Positions 8,940-17,467 of a stretch of 64,000 bases of DNA are shown here, in pieces (position 1 is the stretch's first letter; the number at the start of each line of letters is the position of its first letter). Location: contig NZ_CP128360.1 of assembly GCF_030345095.1 (NCBI RefSeq), positions 3,038,001-3,102,000 of the forward strand, written 5' to 3'. Below the pieces are notes generated by a model. The model saw only the letters and a program-made list of their open reading frames with translations, did not search any database and was not told the DNA's origin. This stretch comes from Solwaraspora sp. WMMA2056 (GTDB taxonomy: Bacteria; Actinomycetota; Actinomycetes; Mycobacteriales; Micromonosporaceae). The position numbers were made by a program, and so were the translations under genes.

Positions 8940-9581
8940 ATGATCGCGCAGACCGACCGGCTGTCACTACGCCGCTTCACCATCGACGACCTGCCACTGC
9001 TCGTCGAGCTGGACAGTGACCCCGAGGTGATGCGGTACCTTACCGGAGGCAGACCGACCCCGGCCGAAACCGTACGCCGCGAGGTCCTGCCCGCGATCCT
9101 GCGTGACTATCTGCGCTTTCCGGGCTTCGGCAAGTGGGCCGCCATCGAGCGCTCCAGCGGTGCCTTCATCGGCTGGTTCGCGCTGAAGCCGGCCGTCGCC
9201 GGTCCGGCTGTCACCGGTCCCGCCGACGGTGTGGTCAACGGCCGCAGTGGTCGGCTGGCGATCACCGAGGTGGAGCTCGGGTACCGACTGCGACGCGCCT
9301 CCTGGGGCCGGGGGTACGCCTCGGAGGGTGCCCGAGCACTGCTGCGGATGGCGTTCGATCACCCGACCGTCGACCGGGTATTCGCCGAGACGATGGCGGT
9401 CAACGTCGCCTCGCGGCGGGTGATGGAAGCGGCCGGATTGCGCCTGGCCCGCTGCTTCCACCTGCAGTGGGACGATCCGATCGAGGGCGTCGAGCACGGC
9501 GAGGTCGAATACGAGGTGCGCCGGATCGACTGGGCGGAGCGCGCCGCGGCGCCGGCGATCGAGCGTAACCGCCTACACTGA
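8940..9581 (+). CDS. GNAT-family N-acetyltransferase
   Basis: Protein of 213 residues of the RimJ/RimL-like GNAT type. It has TDRLSLRRFTIDDLPLLVEL at the start, the acetyl-CoA-binding region LGYRLRRASWGRGYASEGA, and the closing NVASRRVMEAAGLRLAR helix. It would transfer an acetyl group from acetyl-CoA to an amine on a protein, antibiotic or small molecule; the target is unknown. It begins 13 bases after the ABC ATPase. A TAGAAT hexamer at 8925-8930 ends 9 bases before the ATG and may be its own -10, giving a nearly leaderless mRNA. No good Shine-Dalgarno is seen. Confidence 0.88.
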   Translation: MIAQTDRLSLRRFTIDDLPLLVELDSDPEVMRYLTGGRPTPAETVRREVLPAILRDYLRFPGFGKWAAIERSSGAFIGWFALKPAVAGPAVTGPADGVVNGRSGRLAITEVELGYRLRRASWGRGYASEGARALLRMAFDHPTVDRVFAETMAVNVASRRVMEAAGLRLARCFHLQWDDPIEGVEHGEVEYEVRRIDWAERAAAPAIERNRLH

Positions 9582-9599
9582 CGGCGGGAGTCCCGGTCG

Positions 9600-9848
9600 G
9601 CGATCGGTCCGTGTGACGCCCTGGAAGCCCTGCCGATCCGTGACTTCGGCCTGGCGGCGCCGCGTCTGACCCGGTCCACCGCACGCTTCGAGCCGTACCC
9701 CGCCATTCTCGTGCCTTCCACCACGGGCGACACCGAGCGGTAGTGGTTGGCCGCTGGGCAGGCGCTGCAACGGGTGCTGTTGCTGACCACCGTCGAGAAC
9801 CTGGCGACCATCCCGGGCGGCGGACCCGGGAGACGGAAATACCGGTGA
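9600..9848 (+). pseudogene. Relic of an Acg-type nitroreductase-family gene
   Basis: Between the GNAT gene and the first permease, one plus-strand frame reads DALEALPIRDFG, then RFEPYPAILVPSTTGDTER, an in-frame TAG at 9741-9743, and then WLAAGQALQRVLLLTTVENL with ATIPGG. This closely follows the C-terminal half of Acg-like FMN nitroreductases (pattern RFE.P...VL.T.GD...WL.AGQALQRVLL.AT..GLA). The N-terminal FMN-binding half is absent, there is no start codon or ribosome binding site, and the reading frame is broken. It appears to be a decayed remnant left in the exporter operon. Confidence 0.7.
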
Positions 9849-9923
9849 GGATGTCCCGCCGTCGCCGTAGAGTACGCCGGGCCGGTAGGTCTCGGGCGGT
9901 CGTTCCGGGGCGTCGTTTCCACG

Positions 9924-10733
9924 ATGTCGTACCCGGGCGGTACAACATCGGCCGGGGCGCGGGCCCGGAGCTTGTTCGGGCCGGCGTCGAGCGTCCTGGA
10001 AGCCAACCTGACCGCCTACCGGCGGACCTGGCGGTCGTCGGTCTTCTCGTCGTTCCTGCTGCCGCTGTTGACGGTGCTCAGCTTCGGTGTGGGGGTGGGA
10101 GTCTACGTCGACCAGGGGGTCGGCGGGTTCAGCTATCTCGACTGGATCGTCCCCGGTCTGATCGCTTCCACCGCGTTGCAGGTGGCCATCGGGGAGTCCT
10201 CCTGGCCGGTGCTGGGCGGGTTCACCTGGCAACGGACCTACTACTCGCAGATAGCCGCTCCGCTACGGATCGCCGACATCGTCGGTGGGTTGCTCGCCTT
10301 CGTCCTGCTGCGGGTGCTGGCGAGTGCCGTGGCCTTCGTCGCGGTGGCCGCCGCGTTCGGTGCGCTGCACTCGGGTTGGGCGGTGCTGACCCTGCCGGTG
10401 GCCATGCTGCTCGCGGCGGCCGTCGCCCTGCCGGTGGCCGCCTTCGCGGCCACCATCCGCAGCGACAGCTACATGGTCATCGTGTTCCGGTTCGCGGTCA
10501 TTCCGATGACCCTGTTCGCCGGGGTGTTCTTCCCGGTGGAGTCGCTGCCGGTGACAGTGCGCTGGCTGGCGTACCTGTCGCCGCTCTGGCACGGGGTCGA
10601 CCTGTGCCGGGCGGCCTCGCTCGGCATCACGCCCGCCTGGTCCGTCCCCGGGCATCTCGGCTACCTGAGCCTCTGGGCGGCGGCCAGGTGGTGGCTGGCA
10701 GTCACCCGGTTCCGCAAGCGTCTGATCCACTAG
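9924..10733 (+). CDS. ABC-2 type transporter permease (first subunit)
   Basis: Integral membrane protein of 269 residues with about six helices. Segments include SVFSSFLLPLLTVLSFGVGV, WIVPGLIASTALQVAIG and VLLRVLASAVAFVAVAAAFG, plus the ABC-2 signature near the C-terminus (FAVIPMTLFAGVFFPVESLP followed by WLAYLSPLWHGVDLCRA). This is the DrrB/NodJ-like fold that pairs with DrrA-type ATPases. The start is ATG 9924. The gene is followed after 11 bases by the second permease, so the two are probably a heterodimer. Confidence 0.9.
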   Translation: MSYPGGTTSAGARARSLFGPASSVLEANLTAYRRTWRSSVFSSFLLPLLTVLSFGVGVGVYVDQGVGGFSYLDWIVPGLIASTALQVAIGESSWPVLGGFTWQRTYYSQIAAPLRIADIVGGLLAFVLLRVLASAVAFVAVAAAFGALHSGWAVLTLPVAMLLAAAVALPVAAFAATIRSDSYMVIVFRFAVIPMTLFAGVFFPVESLPVTVRWLAYLSPLWHGVDLCRAASLGITPAWSVPGHLGYLSLWAAARWWLAVTRFRKRLIH

Positions 10734-10744
10734 AGGAGGCAACA

Positions 10745-11557
10745 GTGGTGACCCTCGTCCTGCCGCAGATGCTCGGGGTCGGCGCGGCCGTGCGGCGGGC
10801 CGGGTCGGTGATGGAGCGCAACGCGGCCGCCCTGAAGTCCACGTACTGGGTGGTGATGATCTTCGGGGTGGTCGAGCCGTTGCTCTACCTGTTCTCGATC
10901 GGTGTCGGCGTGGGCCGGCTGATCGGGGACATCACCCGGCCGGGCAGCGGGGCCGTCATCGGGTACGCAGCGTTCGTCGCCCCAGCGATGCTCGCCGCCT
11001 CGGCGATGACCGGCACGTTGTCGGAGACGACGTTCAACTTCTTCGCCAAGATGAAGTTCGTCAAGCTCTACGACGGGATCCTGGCCACCCCGGTCCGCCC
11101 GACCGAGCTGGCCTTCGGTGAGCTCGGCTGGGCGATGGCGCGGGGCAGTATCTATTCGGCAACCTTCCTGCTGGTGATGGTCGTGATGGGGCTGACGACG
11201 GTCCCCCGGGCGCTGCTGGCGTTCCCGGCCGCGATCCTGGTCGGGTTCGCCTTCGGCGGGCTCGGCATGGCGCTGTCCACCTACATGCGCAGCTGGCAGG
11301 ACTTCGACCTGATGGGCTCGGCCCAGTTCGCGGTCTTCCTGTTCTCCGGGACGTTCGTGCCGGCCGAGGCGTACCCGTCGGTACTGCGCTGGCTGGTCGA
11401 GCTGACCCCGCTGTACCGGTCGGTCCACCTGATCCGGGCGATCGCCGTGGACACTGTCGGGTGGATGCAGTTGGTCGATGTCGGCTATCTCGTCGCGGTG
11501 ACGGTGCTCGGGCTGACCGTCGCCGGGCGTCGGGTAGGTCGGCTGCTCTGCAACTGA
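10745..11557 (+). CDS. ABC-2 type transporter permease (second subunit)
   Basis: Protein of 270 residues with six predicted helices, among them WVVMIFGVVEPLLYLFSIGV, SIYSATFLLVMVVMGLTTV and ALLAFPAAILVGFAFGGLGM. The ABC-2 motif LFSGTFVPAEAYPSVLRWLV is followed by TPLYRSVHLIRA. AGGAGG at 10734-10739 supports a start at GTG 10745 or, with better spacing, GTG 10748. Together with the preceding permease and the ATPase at 7983 it makes a complete exporter. Two strong hairpins at 11776-11850 follow. Confidence 0.9.
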   Translation: MVTLVLPQMLGVGAAVRRAGSVMERNAAALKSTYWVVMIFGVVEPLLYLFSIGVGVGRLIGDITRPGSGAVIGYAAFVAPAMLAASAMTGTLSETTFNFFAKMKFVKLYDGILATPVRPTELAFGELGWAMARGSIYSATFLLVMVVMGLTTVPRALLAFPAAILVGFAFGGLGMALSTYMRSWQDFDLMGSAQFAVFLFSGTFVPAEAYPSVLRWLVELTPLYRSVHLIRAIAVDTVGWMQLVDVGYLVAVTVLGLTVAGRRVGRLLCN

Positions 11558-11775
11558 CGTCCTGGAGGCACCCTTCTGCGACAATCATCGATCTAACTAG
11601 GTCCTGTCGTACAGACTTCTGGCTGGTAGAAGACAAAGCCATCGGTAGTTCACCTGAAAGTTTGGCTCGTCGGGGTCTTTCTTTCCTCTGGTCTCTGGAG
11701 TTAATGTCTGCTCCAGACGTAACACCAGCGACACAGCGTCGTCAACGCCGGTCGCGACCAGGGCCACCAGGCCCG
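11558..11775. other. Non-coding stretch after the exporter operon
   Basis: About 220 bases with lower GC than average and no credible reading frame. A weak hairpin (GTCT-CT-GGAG, CTCCAGAC, 11691-11718) is the only structure seen before the two strong terminators. Confidence 0.4.
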
Positions 11776-11810
11776 AGCTGTCACCCGCCAGGGGCGTGGC
11801 GGTGACAGCT
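11776..11810 (+). terminator. Hairpin terminator 1 after the ABC-2 permeases
   Basis: Arms of 14 paired bases with one bulged C (AGCTGTCACC at one end, GGTGACAGCT at the other) around a GGGGCG loop. No T-run follows, as usual in GC-rich actinobacteria. Confidence 0.55.
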
Positions 11811-11814
11811 GCGG

Positions 11815-11850
11815 TTCGGGTCGGTGCCGCGACTGCGGCACCGACCCGAA
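11815..11850. terminator. Hairpin terminator 2, perfect 16-bp stem
   Basis: TTCGGGTCGGTGCCGC (11815-11830), loop GACT, then its exact reverse complement (11835-11850). It stands 4 bases after the previous hairpin, so this is a tandem terminator. The very stable stem could act in both directions. Confidence 0.7.
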
Positions 11851-11970
11851 CCCACCCATCCGAACCCCCGCCCCGGGGTCGTGCGTTTCGGCGGCGTGCG
11901 GCTCCGTACACCCCGACCCTCCTCACTCGTCATCGGCGGCTCTGTGAGCCGCTGCAGAAAGGTGGACAGA

Positions 11971-13086
11971 ATGGACGAGGTGCTACGCCGCAACGGGCAA
12001 CTCTCGCCACCCAATCCGGCGCTCACCCGCCGCAACATCCTCGCCGCATCGGCCGGCGCCGCCGCCGTGCTCGGTGCAGCCGGGCTGCCGGTGCTGCAGA
12101 CCAGCCGTCCGGCCCGGGCCGGCGGCGGCTGGTCCGTGGACCCGCTGATCCCCGAGCAGAACCGGGGCATCATCCTCTACTCGGTCCGGGACCGCATCCG
12201 GGCTGCCCCGGACGACAGCGGCGTGCCGTACGGCTTCGAGCGGGTCCTGGCCCGCCTGGCGGAACTCGGTTACAAGGAGATCGAGTTCGCTGGTTACACC
12301 CAGAGCGAGGAGATCCTCGGCCGGCAGATCACGCCGACCGAGATCCGCAAGATCCTGGACGACAACGGGTTGGTCGCCAACGGCTGCCACGTGTCGATCC
12401 GGGCGGACACCTTCCAGGAGCAGCTGGACATCGCCGAGGAACTCGGCATGAAGAACATCGGCACCGGCAGCGACCCGACCCGCAGCGACTACCAGTCGGA
12501 CTGGGACGAGGCCGCTGACCTGTGGAACGAGCTCGGCCGGCAAGCCCGGGAACGCAAGATGCGGCTCTACACCCACAACCATGACGCTGCGTACAACTTC
12601 CTGCTCGACTCCGGCCCGCTGGACGAGCAGGGACGGCCGACCCGGTCGTCCGGTGTCCGCAAGCTCGAGTACTTCATGGCCAAGACCGACGCGAAGTACG
12701 TCTACTTCGAGATGGACATCTACTGGGGCTACGTCGCCCGGCACAAGCACCACACGTTCATCAACTCGGCTGGTCGGGAGCGGACCCGGGTGTTCGACCC
12801 GATCCTGACCGTGGCCCGTCGGCCCCGGCGGTTCCCGCTGTTCCACGCCAAGGACGGCGCCAGGAGCCCGGAGCAGAGCAACGGCTACGAGATGACGCCG
12901 ATGGGCGACGGCGACATCAACTTCCAGCAGTTCTTCCAGACCATCGGGCACTACGACTTCCACCACGCCAACTGGGAGCAGGACACCGCTCCCGGTGGAT
13001 CGGAGAACCCGGGTCAGTCGCTGGAGTTCGCCGAGCGCAGCTACCAGCACATGTCGGAGCTGACCGTCTACAGCCAGAGCGAGTGA
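11971..13086 (+). CDS. Tat-exported sugar phosphate isomerase/epimerase-like TIM barrel
   Basis: Protein of 371 residues. The N-terminus carries a Tat signal (LTRRNILAASAGAAAVLGAA) ending near RPARA. The mature part is an AP-endonuclease-2-like TIM barrel: LAELGYKEIEFAGYT, a GLVANGCHVSI strand, LYTHNHDAAYNF, YVYFEMDIYWGYVA, and PLFHAKDGA with likely metal ligands. Related secreted proteins occur in actinobacterial sugar clusters, often with ThuA and Gfo/Idh/MocA partners as here; the substrate is unknown. The start is ATG 11971 with AAAGGTGG upstream. It is transcribed alone, ending in the 42-base palindrome at 13143. Confidence 0.87.
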   Translation: MDEVLRRNGQLSPPNPALTRRNILAASAGAAAVLGAAGLPVLQTSRPARAGGGWSVDPLIPEQNRGIILYSVRDRIRAAPDDSGVPYGFERVLARLAELGYKEIEFAGYTQSEEILGRQITPTEIRKILDDNGLVANGCHVSIRADTFQEQLDIAEELGMKNIGTGSDPTRSDYQSDWDEAADLWNELGRQARERKMRLYTHNHDAAYNFLLDSGPLDEQGRPTRSSGVRKLEYFMAKTDAKYVYFEMDIYWGYVARHKHHTFINSAGRERTRVFDPILTVARRPRRFPLFHAKDGARSPEQSNGYEMTPMGDGDINFQQFFQTIGHYDFHHANWEQDTAPGGSENPGQSLEFAERSYQHMSELTVYSQSE

Positions 13087-13142
13087 TCCACCGGTCGCCC
13101 GCCACCCGGCACGGCGGCCACTGATCCAACCGCGTGAACCGG

Positions 13143-13184
13143 CCGGGGTGCCGACCGCCGCCGCGGCGGCGGTCGGCACCCCGG
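13143..13184. terminator. 42-base perfect palindrome terminator
   Basis: From CCGGGGTG at 13143 to CACCCCGG at 13184 the sequence is its own reverse complement over all 42 bases, centred on GC at 13163-13164. It lies 57 bases after the TIM-barrel stop and 290 bases before the ROK gene, as a terminator would. Confidence 0.75.
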
Positions 13185-13334
13185 TTCCGCGTGTCCGGGT
13201 TCCGCACTCGTTGAGCGAGGGTCGATCCGTCGATCCCTCGTGCCCTGAACCAGATACATCGGACCAGGTCAACCCCTGTTCGAGCATGCTTCACCAACTT
13301 CTGTCACGATCAGAAAAAGTTTTGCTTCAGCGGA

Positions 13335-13378
13335 CCGAAACTCTGGACACAAGACTGAGAAGACTCTTAGTGTTTCGG
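13335..13378. promoter_or_regulatory. Nested inverted repeats upstream of the second ROK gene
   Basis: An outer pair CCGAAAC (13335-13341) and GTTTCGG (13372-13378) encloses an 18-base imperfect palindrome, ACTGAGAAGACTCTTAGT (13354-13371). Location about 55-95 bases before the ATG in an AT-richer tract suggests a promoter/operator region, perhaps autoregulation by the ROK protein. This is inference from symmetry only. Confidence 0.45.
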
Positions 13379-13431
13379 TCACGACACGCCGAGGTCGCCT
13401 CGGTGTTAACTCACTGTCGGAGGTGGACCCC

Positions 13432-14610
13432 ATGCGTACGGCGGATCCTCTGCACCTCCAGCTGCTGCGACTGCTGCGGGACAACGGACCGGTCTCCCGG
13501 GCCGAGCTCGCCGACCAGCTGGAGATTCCCCGCCCTCGCCTGCTGTCCGAGTTGGAGCGGCTGGTCGCCTCCGGCTTCGTGACCGAGGCAGGGATGGCCG
13601 CCTCACGGGGCGGGCGCCGTTCGACCCTGGTCGAGCTCAACCCGGACCTGCGGTTCGCCGCGATCGACCTGGGCGCCAGCTCGGTCGACGTGGAGATCAC
13701 CAACGGCCGGCTGGAGCCGGTGGCCGCGTACACCGAACCGGCCGACATCCGGCAGGGGCCGAAAGTCATCCTGCACCGGATCAACGAGTTGCTCGCCAAG
13801 GCCCGGGTCGAAGGGGTGCACGAGCGCCTCGATGCCATCGGCATCGGGGTGCCCGGACCGGTCAGCTACCGCGACGGGGTGCCGGTGTCCCCGCCGATCA
13901 TGCCGGGTTGGGACCGCTTCCCGGTCCGCGAGCTGCTCACCCGGGAGCACGGCTGCCCGGCGGTGGTCGACAACGACGTCAACATCATGGCGATCGGGGA
14001 GCGGCACGGTGGTGTCGCCCACTCGGTCGACGACTTCCTCTTCGTCAAGCTGGGCACCGGGGTCGGGTGCGGCATCTACCTCTCCGGCGAGGTCTACCGG
14101 GGCATCGACGGCTGCGCCGGGGACATCGGCCACATCCAGGTCGACCCGCAGGGGCCGATGTGCACCTGCGGCAACGTCGGCTGTCTGGAGGCGCTGTTCA
14201 GCGGTGCCGCGCTGGGCAAGGAGGCGGCGGTCGCCGCCCGCGCCGGCACCTCGCCGGCGCTGGCCGAACGGCTCACCCAGCGGTCCGAACTCACCGCCCG
14301 CGACGTAGCGGAGTGCGCCATGGAGGGCGACGTGACCTGCATCCGTCTGATCCGCGACGGAGGACGACGTCTCGGCGGCGTCCTCGCCGGCCTGGTCAGC
14401 TTCGCCAACCCGTCGATGATCGTGATCGGTGGCGGGCTGGCCCACCTCGGGCACATTCTGCTCGCCGAGATCCGTAGCGTCGTCTACCGGCGGTCGCTGC
14501 CGCTGGCCACCGGCAACCTGCCGGTGGTCCTGTCCGAACTGGGTGCGCGCGCCGGGGTCACCGGCGCCGCCGTACTCGCCAGCGACGTCGCCTTCGAGCA
14601 GGCGTCGTGA
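13432..14610 (+). CDS. ROK-family (NagC/XylR-type) transcriptional regulator
   Basis: Protein of 392 residues. A winged helix (LLRLLRDNGPVSRAELADQL and SELERLVASGFV) precedes the ROK fold with FAAIDLGASSVDVEIT, IGIGVPGPVSY, the zinc motif CTCGNVGCLEALFSGA, and MIVIGGGLAHLGHILLAEI. It is the first gene of the sugar-import operon: its stop overlaps the GTG of the ABC ATPase by GTGA, so it is very likely the local repressor. The start is ATG 13432 with GGAGG 8 bases before it; an upstream in-frame GTG at 13423 overlaps that site. It strongly resembles the ROK protein at 6530-7720. Confidence 0.93.
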   Translation: MRTADPLHLQLLRLLRDNGPVSRAELADQLEIPRPRLLSELERLVASGFVTEAGMAASRGGRRSTLVELNPDLRFAAIDLGASSVDVEITNGRLEPVAAYTEPADIRQGPKVILHRINELLAKARVEGVHERLDAIGIGVPGPVSYRDGVPVSPPIMPGWDRFPVRELLTREHGCPAVVDNDVNIMAIGERHGGVAHSVDDFLFVKLGTGVGCGIYLSGEVYRGIDGCAGDIGHIQVDPQGPMCTCGNVGCLEALFSGAALGKEAAVAARAGTSPALAERLTQRSELTARDVAECAMEGDVTCIRLIRDGGRRLGGVLAGLVSFANPSMIVIGGGLAHLGHILLAEIRSVVYRRSLPLATGNLPVVLSELGARAGVTGAAVLASDVAFEQAS

Positions 14611-16214
14611 GCGCCGTCGAGCCCGTCGACGGGCAGCCGACCGACGTCGCACCGGACACCTCGGACGCCGCCACCGCCACCCCGACGGTCCAGGCGGGCG
14701 GCGACGTGGTCCTGCGGCTGACCGACGTCGTGAAGACCTTCCCCGGCGTACGGGCCCTCGACGGCGTCCAGCTGGAGGTCCGGGCCGGCGAGGTGCACTG
14801 CCTGCTCGGGCAGAACGGTGCCGGCAAGTCCACTCTGATCAAGGTGCTGGCCGGGGTGCACCGCCCCGATTCCGGCCGGGTCGAGTGGCAGGGGCAGCCG
14901 GTCCGCTTCGCCAACCCGCAGGCGGCGATGCGGGCCGGGATCGCCACCATCTACCAGGAACTCGACCTGGTCGACGACCTGTCGGTGGCGGAGAACGTCT
15001 TCCTCGGTCACGAGCCGCGGACCGCCGGGTTCGTCCGCCGTGGTCAGATGGTCCGACGTACCCGGGAGATCCTCGACCGGCTGGGGCACGGCGAGATCCC
15101 GCCCCGGCGCATGGTCCGGTCGCTGCCGGCTGCCGGCAAGCAGGTGGTCAGCATGGCGCGTGCGCTGTCGCACGAGGCGAAGCTGATCATCATGGACGAG
15201 CCGAGCGCGGTGCTGGCCCACGACGAGGTCGACAACCTGTTCCGGATCATCCGGGAACTCACCGCCCAGGGGATCGCCGTCATCTACATCTCGCACCGGT
15301 TGGAGGAGATTCGCGAGATCGGTGACCGGGTCACCGTCCTCAAGGACGGCCGCACCACGGCGCAGAACCTGCCGGCGCAGAACACCCCGACCCGTGAGCT
15401 GGTCAGCCGGATGACCGGCCGGTCCATCGAGTACGTCTTCCCGCAGCGCGAGCCCAACTCACACGGTGAGCAGCTGCTGGAGGTCGCCGGCCTGAGCCGC
15501 GCGGGGGAGTTCCAGGACGTGTCGCTGACCGTCCGGCGCGGCGAGATCGTCGGTATCGCGGGGCTGGTCGGTTCCGGCCGGTCCGAGCTGCTCGAAACGA
15601 TCTTCGGAGCGCGTACCGCACAGTCCGGGACCGTCCGGATGGCCGGCCGGGCAGTCCGGCCCGGCAGCGTCGGCGCGGCCGTGCGGGCCGGCATGGGCAT
15701 GGCTCCGGAGGAGCGCAAGAGCCAGGCGTTGCTGCTCGGCGAACCGATCTTCCGCAACATGACCCTTGCAACGTTCGCGCAGCTGTCCCGGGTCGGCTTC
15801 ACCGACTCCGGGCGGGAGGTCGCCGAGGCCGAGCGGGTCGCCGCGTCGCTTGAACTGCGGCCGCCGGGGGTGTACCGGCCGGTGCGGCAACTCTCCGGCG
15901 GCAACCAGCAGAAGGTGGTGGTCGGCCGGTGGTTGCTCGGCGACACCCGGCTGCTGCTGCTCGACGAGCCGACCCGGGGGGTCGATGTCGGTGCCCGCGC
16001 CGAGCTGTACCAGGTGATCCACGACCTGGCCGCGCAGGGCGTCGGGGTCCTGCTGGTCTCCAGCGAGGTCCCCGAGGTGCTCGGTCTGGCCGATCGGGTC
16101 CTGGTGATGCGGGAAGGTCGCGTCATCCGGGAGGCACCGGCGGGCGAGATCGATGAGGAGACCGTGCTCGACCTCGTCATGGCGGGGTCGTTGATGGAAG
16201 GCGCCGCGGCGTGA
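14607..16214 (+). CDS. Sugar ABC importer ATP-binding protein (RbsA/MglA type)
   Basis: Protein of 535 residues with two fused nucleotide-binding domains. NBD1 has Walker A GQNGAGKST, LPAAGKQ in place of a standard LSGGQ signature, and KLIIMDEPSAVL. NBD2 has the degenerate GLVGSGRSEL P-loop usual in this family, a good signature LSGGNQQKVVVGRWLL and LLLLDEPTRGVD. It energises the permease at 16270 with the binding lipoprotein at 17468. The GTG start overlaps the ROK stop (GTGA), so it is co-translated with the regulator. The sugar is unknown; pentoses, hexoses and cyclitols are all imported by this class. Confidence 0.94.
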   Translation: MSAVEPVDGQPTDVAPDTSDAATATPTVQAGGDVVLRLTDVVKTFPGVRALDGVQLEVRAGEVHCLLGQNGAGKSTLIKVLAGVHRPDSGRVEWQGQPVRFANPQAAMRAGIATIYQELDLVDDLSVAENVFLGHEPRTAGFVRRGQMVRRTREILDRLGHGEIPPRRMVRSLPAAGKQVVSMARALSHEAKLIIMDEPSAVLAHDEVDNLFRIIRELTAQGIAVIYISHRLEEIREIGDRVTVLKDGRTTAQNLPAQNTPTRELVSRMTGRSIEYVFPQREPNSHGEQLLEVAGLSRAGEFQDVSLTVRRGEIVGIAGLVGSGRSELLETIFGARTAQSGTVRMAGRAVRPGSVGAAVRAGMGMAPEERKSQALLLGEPIFRNMTLATFAQLSRVGFTDSGREVAEAERVAASLELRPPGVYRPVRQLSGGNQQKVVVGRWLLGDTRLLLLDEPTRGVDVGARAELYQVIHDLAAQGVGVLLVSSEVPEVLGLADRVLVMREGRVIREAPAGEIDEETVLDLVMAGSLMEGAAA

Positions 16215-16269
16215 CCGGGCGACCCGACCAGTTGGCCAGCGGCCAGCCGGTGAGCGAAGGAGTAGGACT

Positions 16270-17349
16270 GTGACCGCGGACGAGGCCACGGCAACCGTAC
16301 CCGGTAAGGAGAAGCCGGCAGCGTCGCCGGCGCACGGCACGGACGCACCACCCCGGCAGAGCTGGTGGCGCTCGGACGCCAGTGAGTACGCCCGACGCAA
16401 CCTGTGGCTGGTCGGAGTCCTCGTCGTGCTGGTCGTCATCGGTGCCGCCACCCGACCCGACCTCTACAGCGACCCGACCTGGGTCCGCAACAACATCTTC
16501 ACCATCCTGCAGCAGGCCTCCGCGATCGGCGTGGTCACCGTCGGGATGACCTTCGTGATCATCGCCGGCGGCATCGACCTGTCGGTCGGCGCGATCATGG
16601 CGTTGGCCGGCGTCTGGGCGACCACTGTGGCCACGCAGAGCTACGGTGCCGGCGGAATGATATTCACCGCGGTGGTCGTCGGGCTCTGCGTCGGCCTGGT
16701 CAACGGGATCCTGATCTCGTACGGCCGGCTGGTGGCCTTCATCGCCACCCTGGCCATGATGGTGGCCGCCCGTGGCCTGGCCGCACTCATCTCCGGCAAG
16801 CAGACGCAGGTCTCCACCTCGTCGACGATCAACGGCATGGCCACGGAGCGGATCTTCGGTATCCCGCTGCTGGTGATCATCCTTGGCGGGGTGGTCGCCG
16901 CCGGCTGGGTGCTGCTCAACCGCACCACCTTCGGCCGTCGGACGGTCGCCATCGGCGGCAACCCGGAGGCCGCCCGGCTCGCCGGGATCAACGTCCGGCT
17001 GCACACCCTTATGATCTACGGACTCTCCGGACTGTGCTGCGGCATCGGGGCGATCATGCTGACCGCCCAGGCGAACTCGGCCCAGGCCGCCATGGCCAAC
17101 ATGTACGAACTCGACGCGATCGCCGCAGCGATCATCGGTGGCACGCTGCTCACCGGCGGCCGCGGCACCATCATCGGCGCCCTCTTCGGGGTGCTGGTCT
17201 TCTCCACCATCACCAATCTGTTCGCCATCAACGGCCTCTCCACCGAATCCCAGAACATGATCAAGGGCGGGATCATCGTGGCGGCCGTGCTCATCCAGCA
17301 GTTCCGGTTCAACTCGCTCAGTCAGCTGTTGACCCGAAAACCGGCCTGA
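16270..17349 (+). CDS. Sugar ABC importer permease (RbsC type)
   Basis: Protein of 359 residues with a long polar N-terminus (about 45 residues) and some eight to ten membrane helices. Family landmarks are [40 protein letters not shown] and [20 protein letters not shown] followed by AGINV, then [20 protein letters not shown]. The start is GTG 16270 with GAAGGAGTAGG just upstream. It lies 55 bases after the ATPase and 118 before the binding protein, in the same direction. Confidence 0.93.
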   Translation: MTADEATATVPGKEKPAASPAHGTDAPPRQSWWRSDASEYARRNLWLVGVLVVLVVIGAATRPDLYSDPTWVRNNIFTILQQASAIGVVTVGMTFVIIAGGIDLSVGAIMALAGVWATTVATQSYGAGGMIFTAVVVGLCVGLVNGILISYGRLVAFIATLAMMVAARGLAALISGKQTQVSTSSTINGMATERIFGIPLLVIILGGVVAAGWVLLNRTTFGRRTVAIGGNPEAARLAGINVRLHTLMIYGLSGLCCGIGAIMLTAQANSAQAAMANMYELDAIAAAIIGGTLLTGGRGTIIGALFGVLVFSTITNLFAINGLSTESQNMIKGGIIVAAVLIQQFRFNSLSQLLTRKPA

Positions 17350-17467
17350 CCCGGCCCGGGTAACGCCGCTTCCGATCCACCACCGAACACGGTGACCGTC
17401 GCTCGCGACGGCCGCCGGGATCCGCACACCCCGATAACCCCTCCACCTTCCGATCCAGGAGGTCGTC

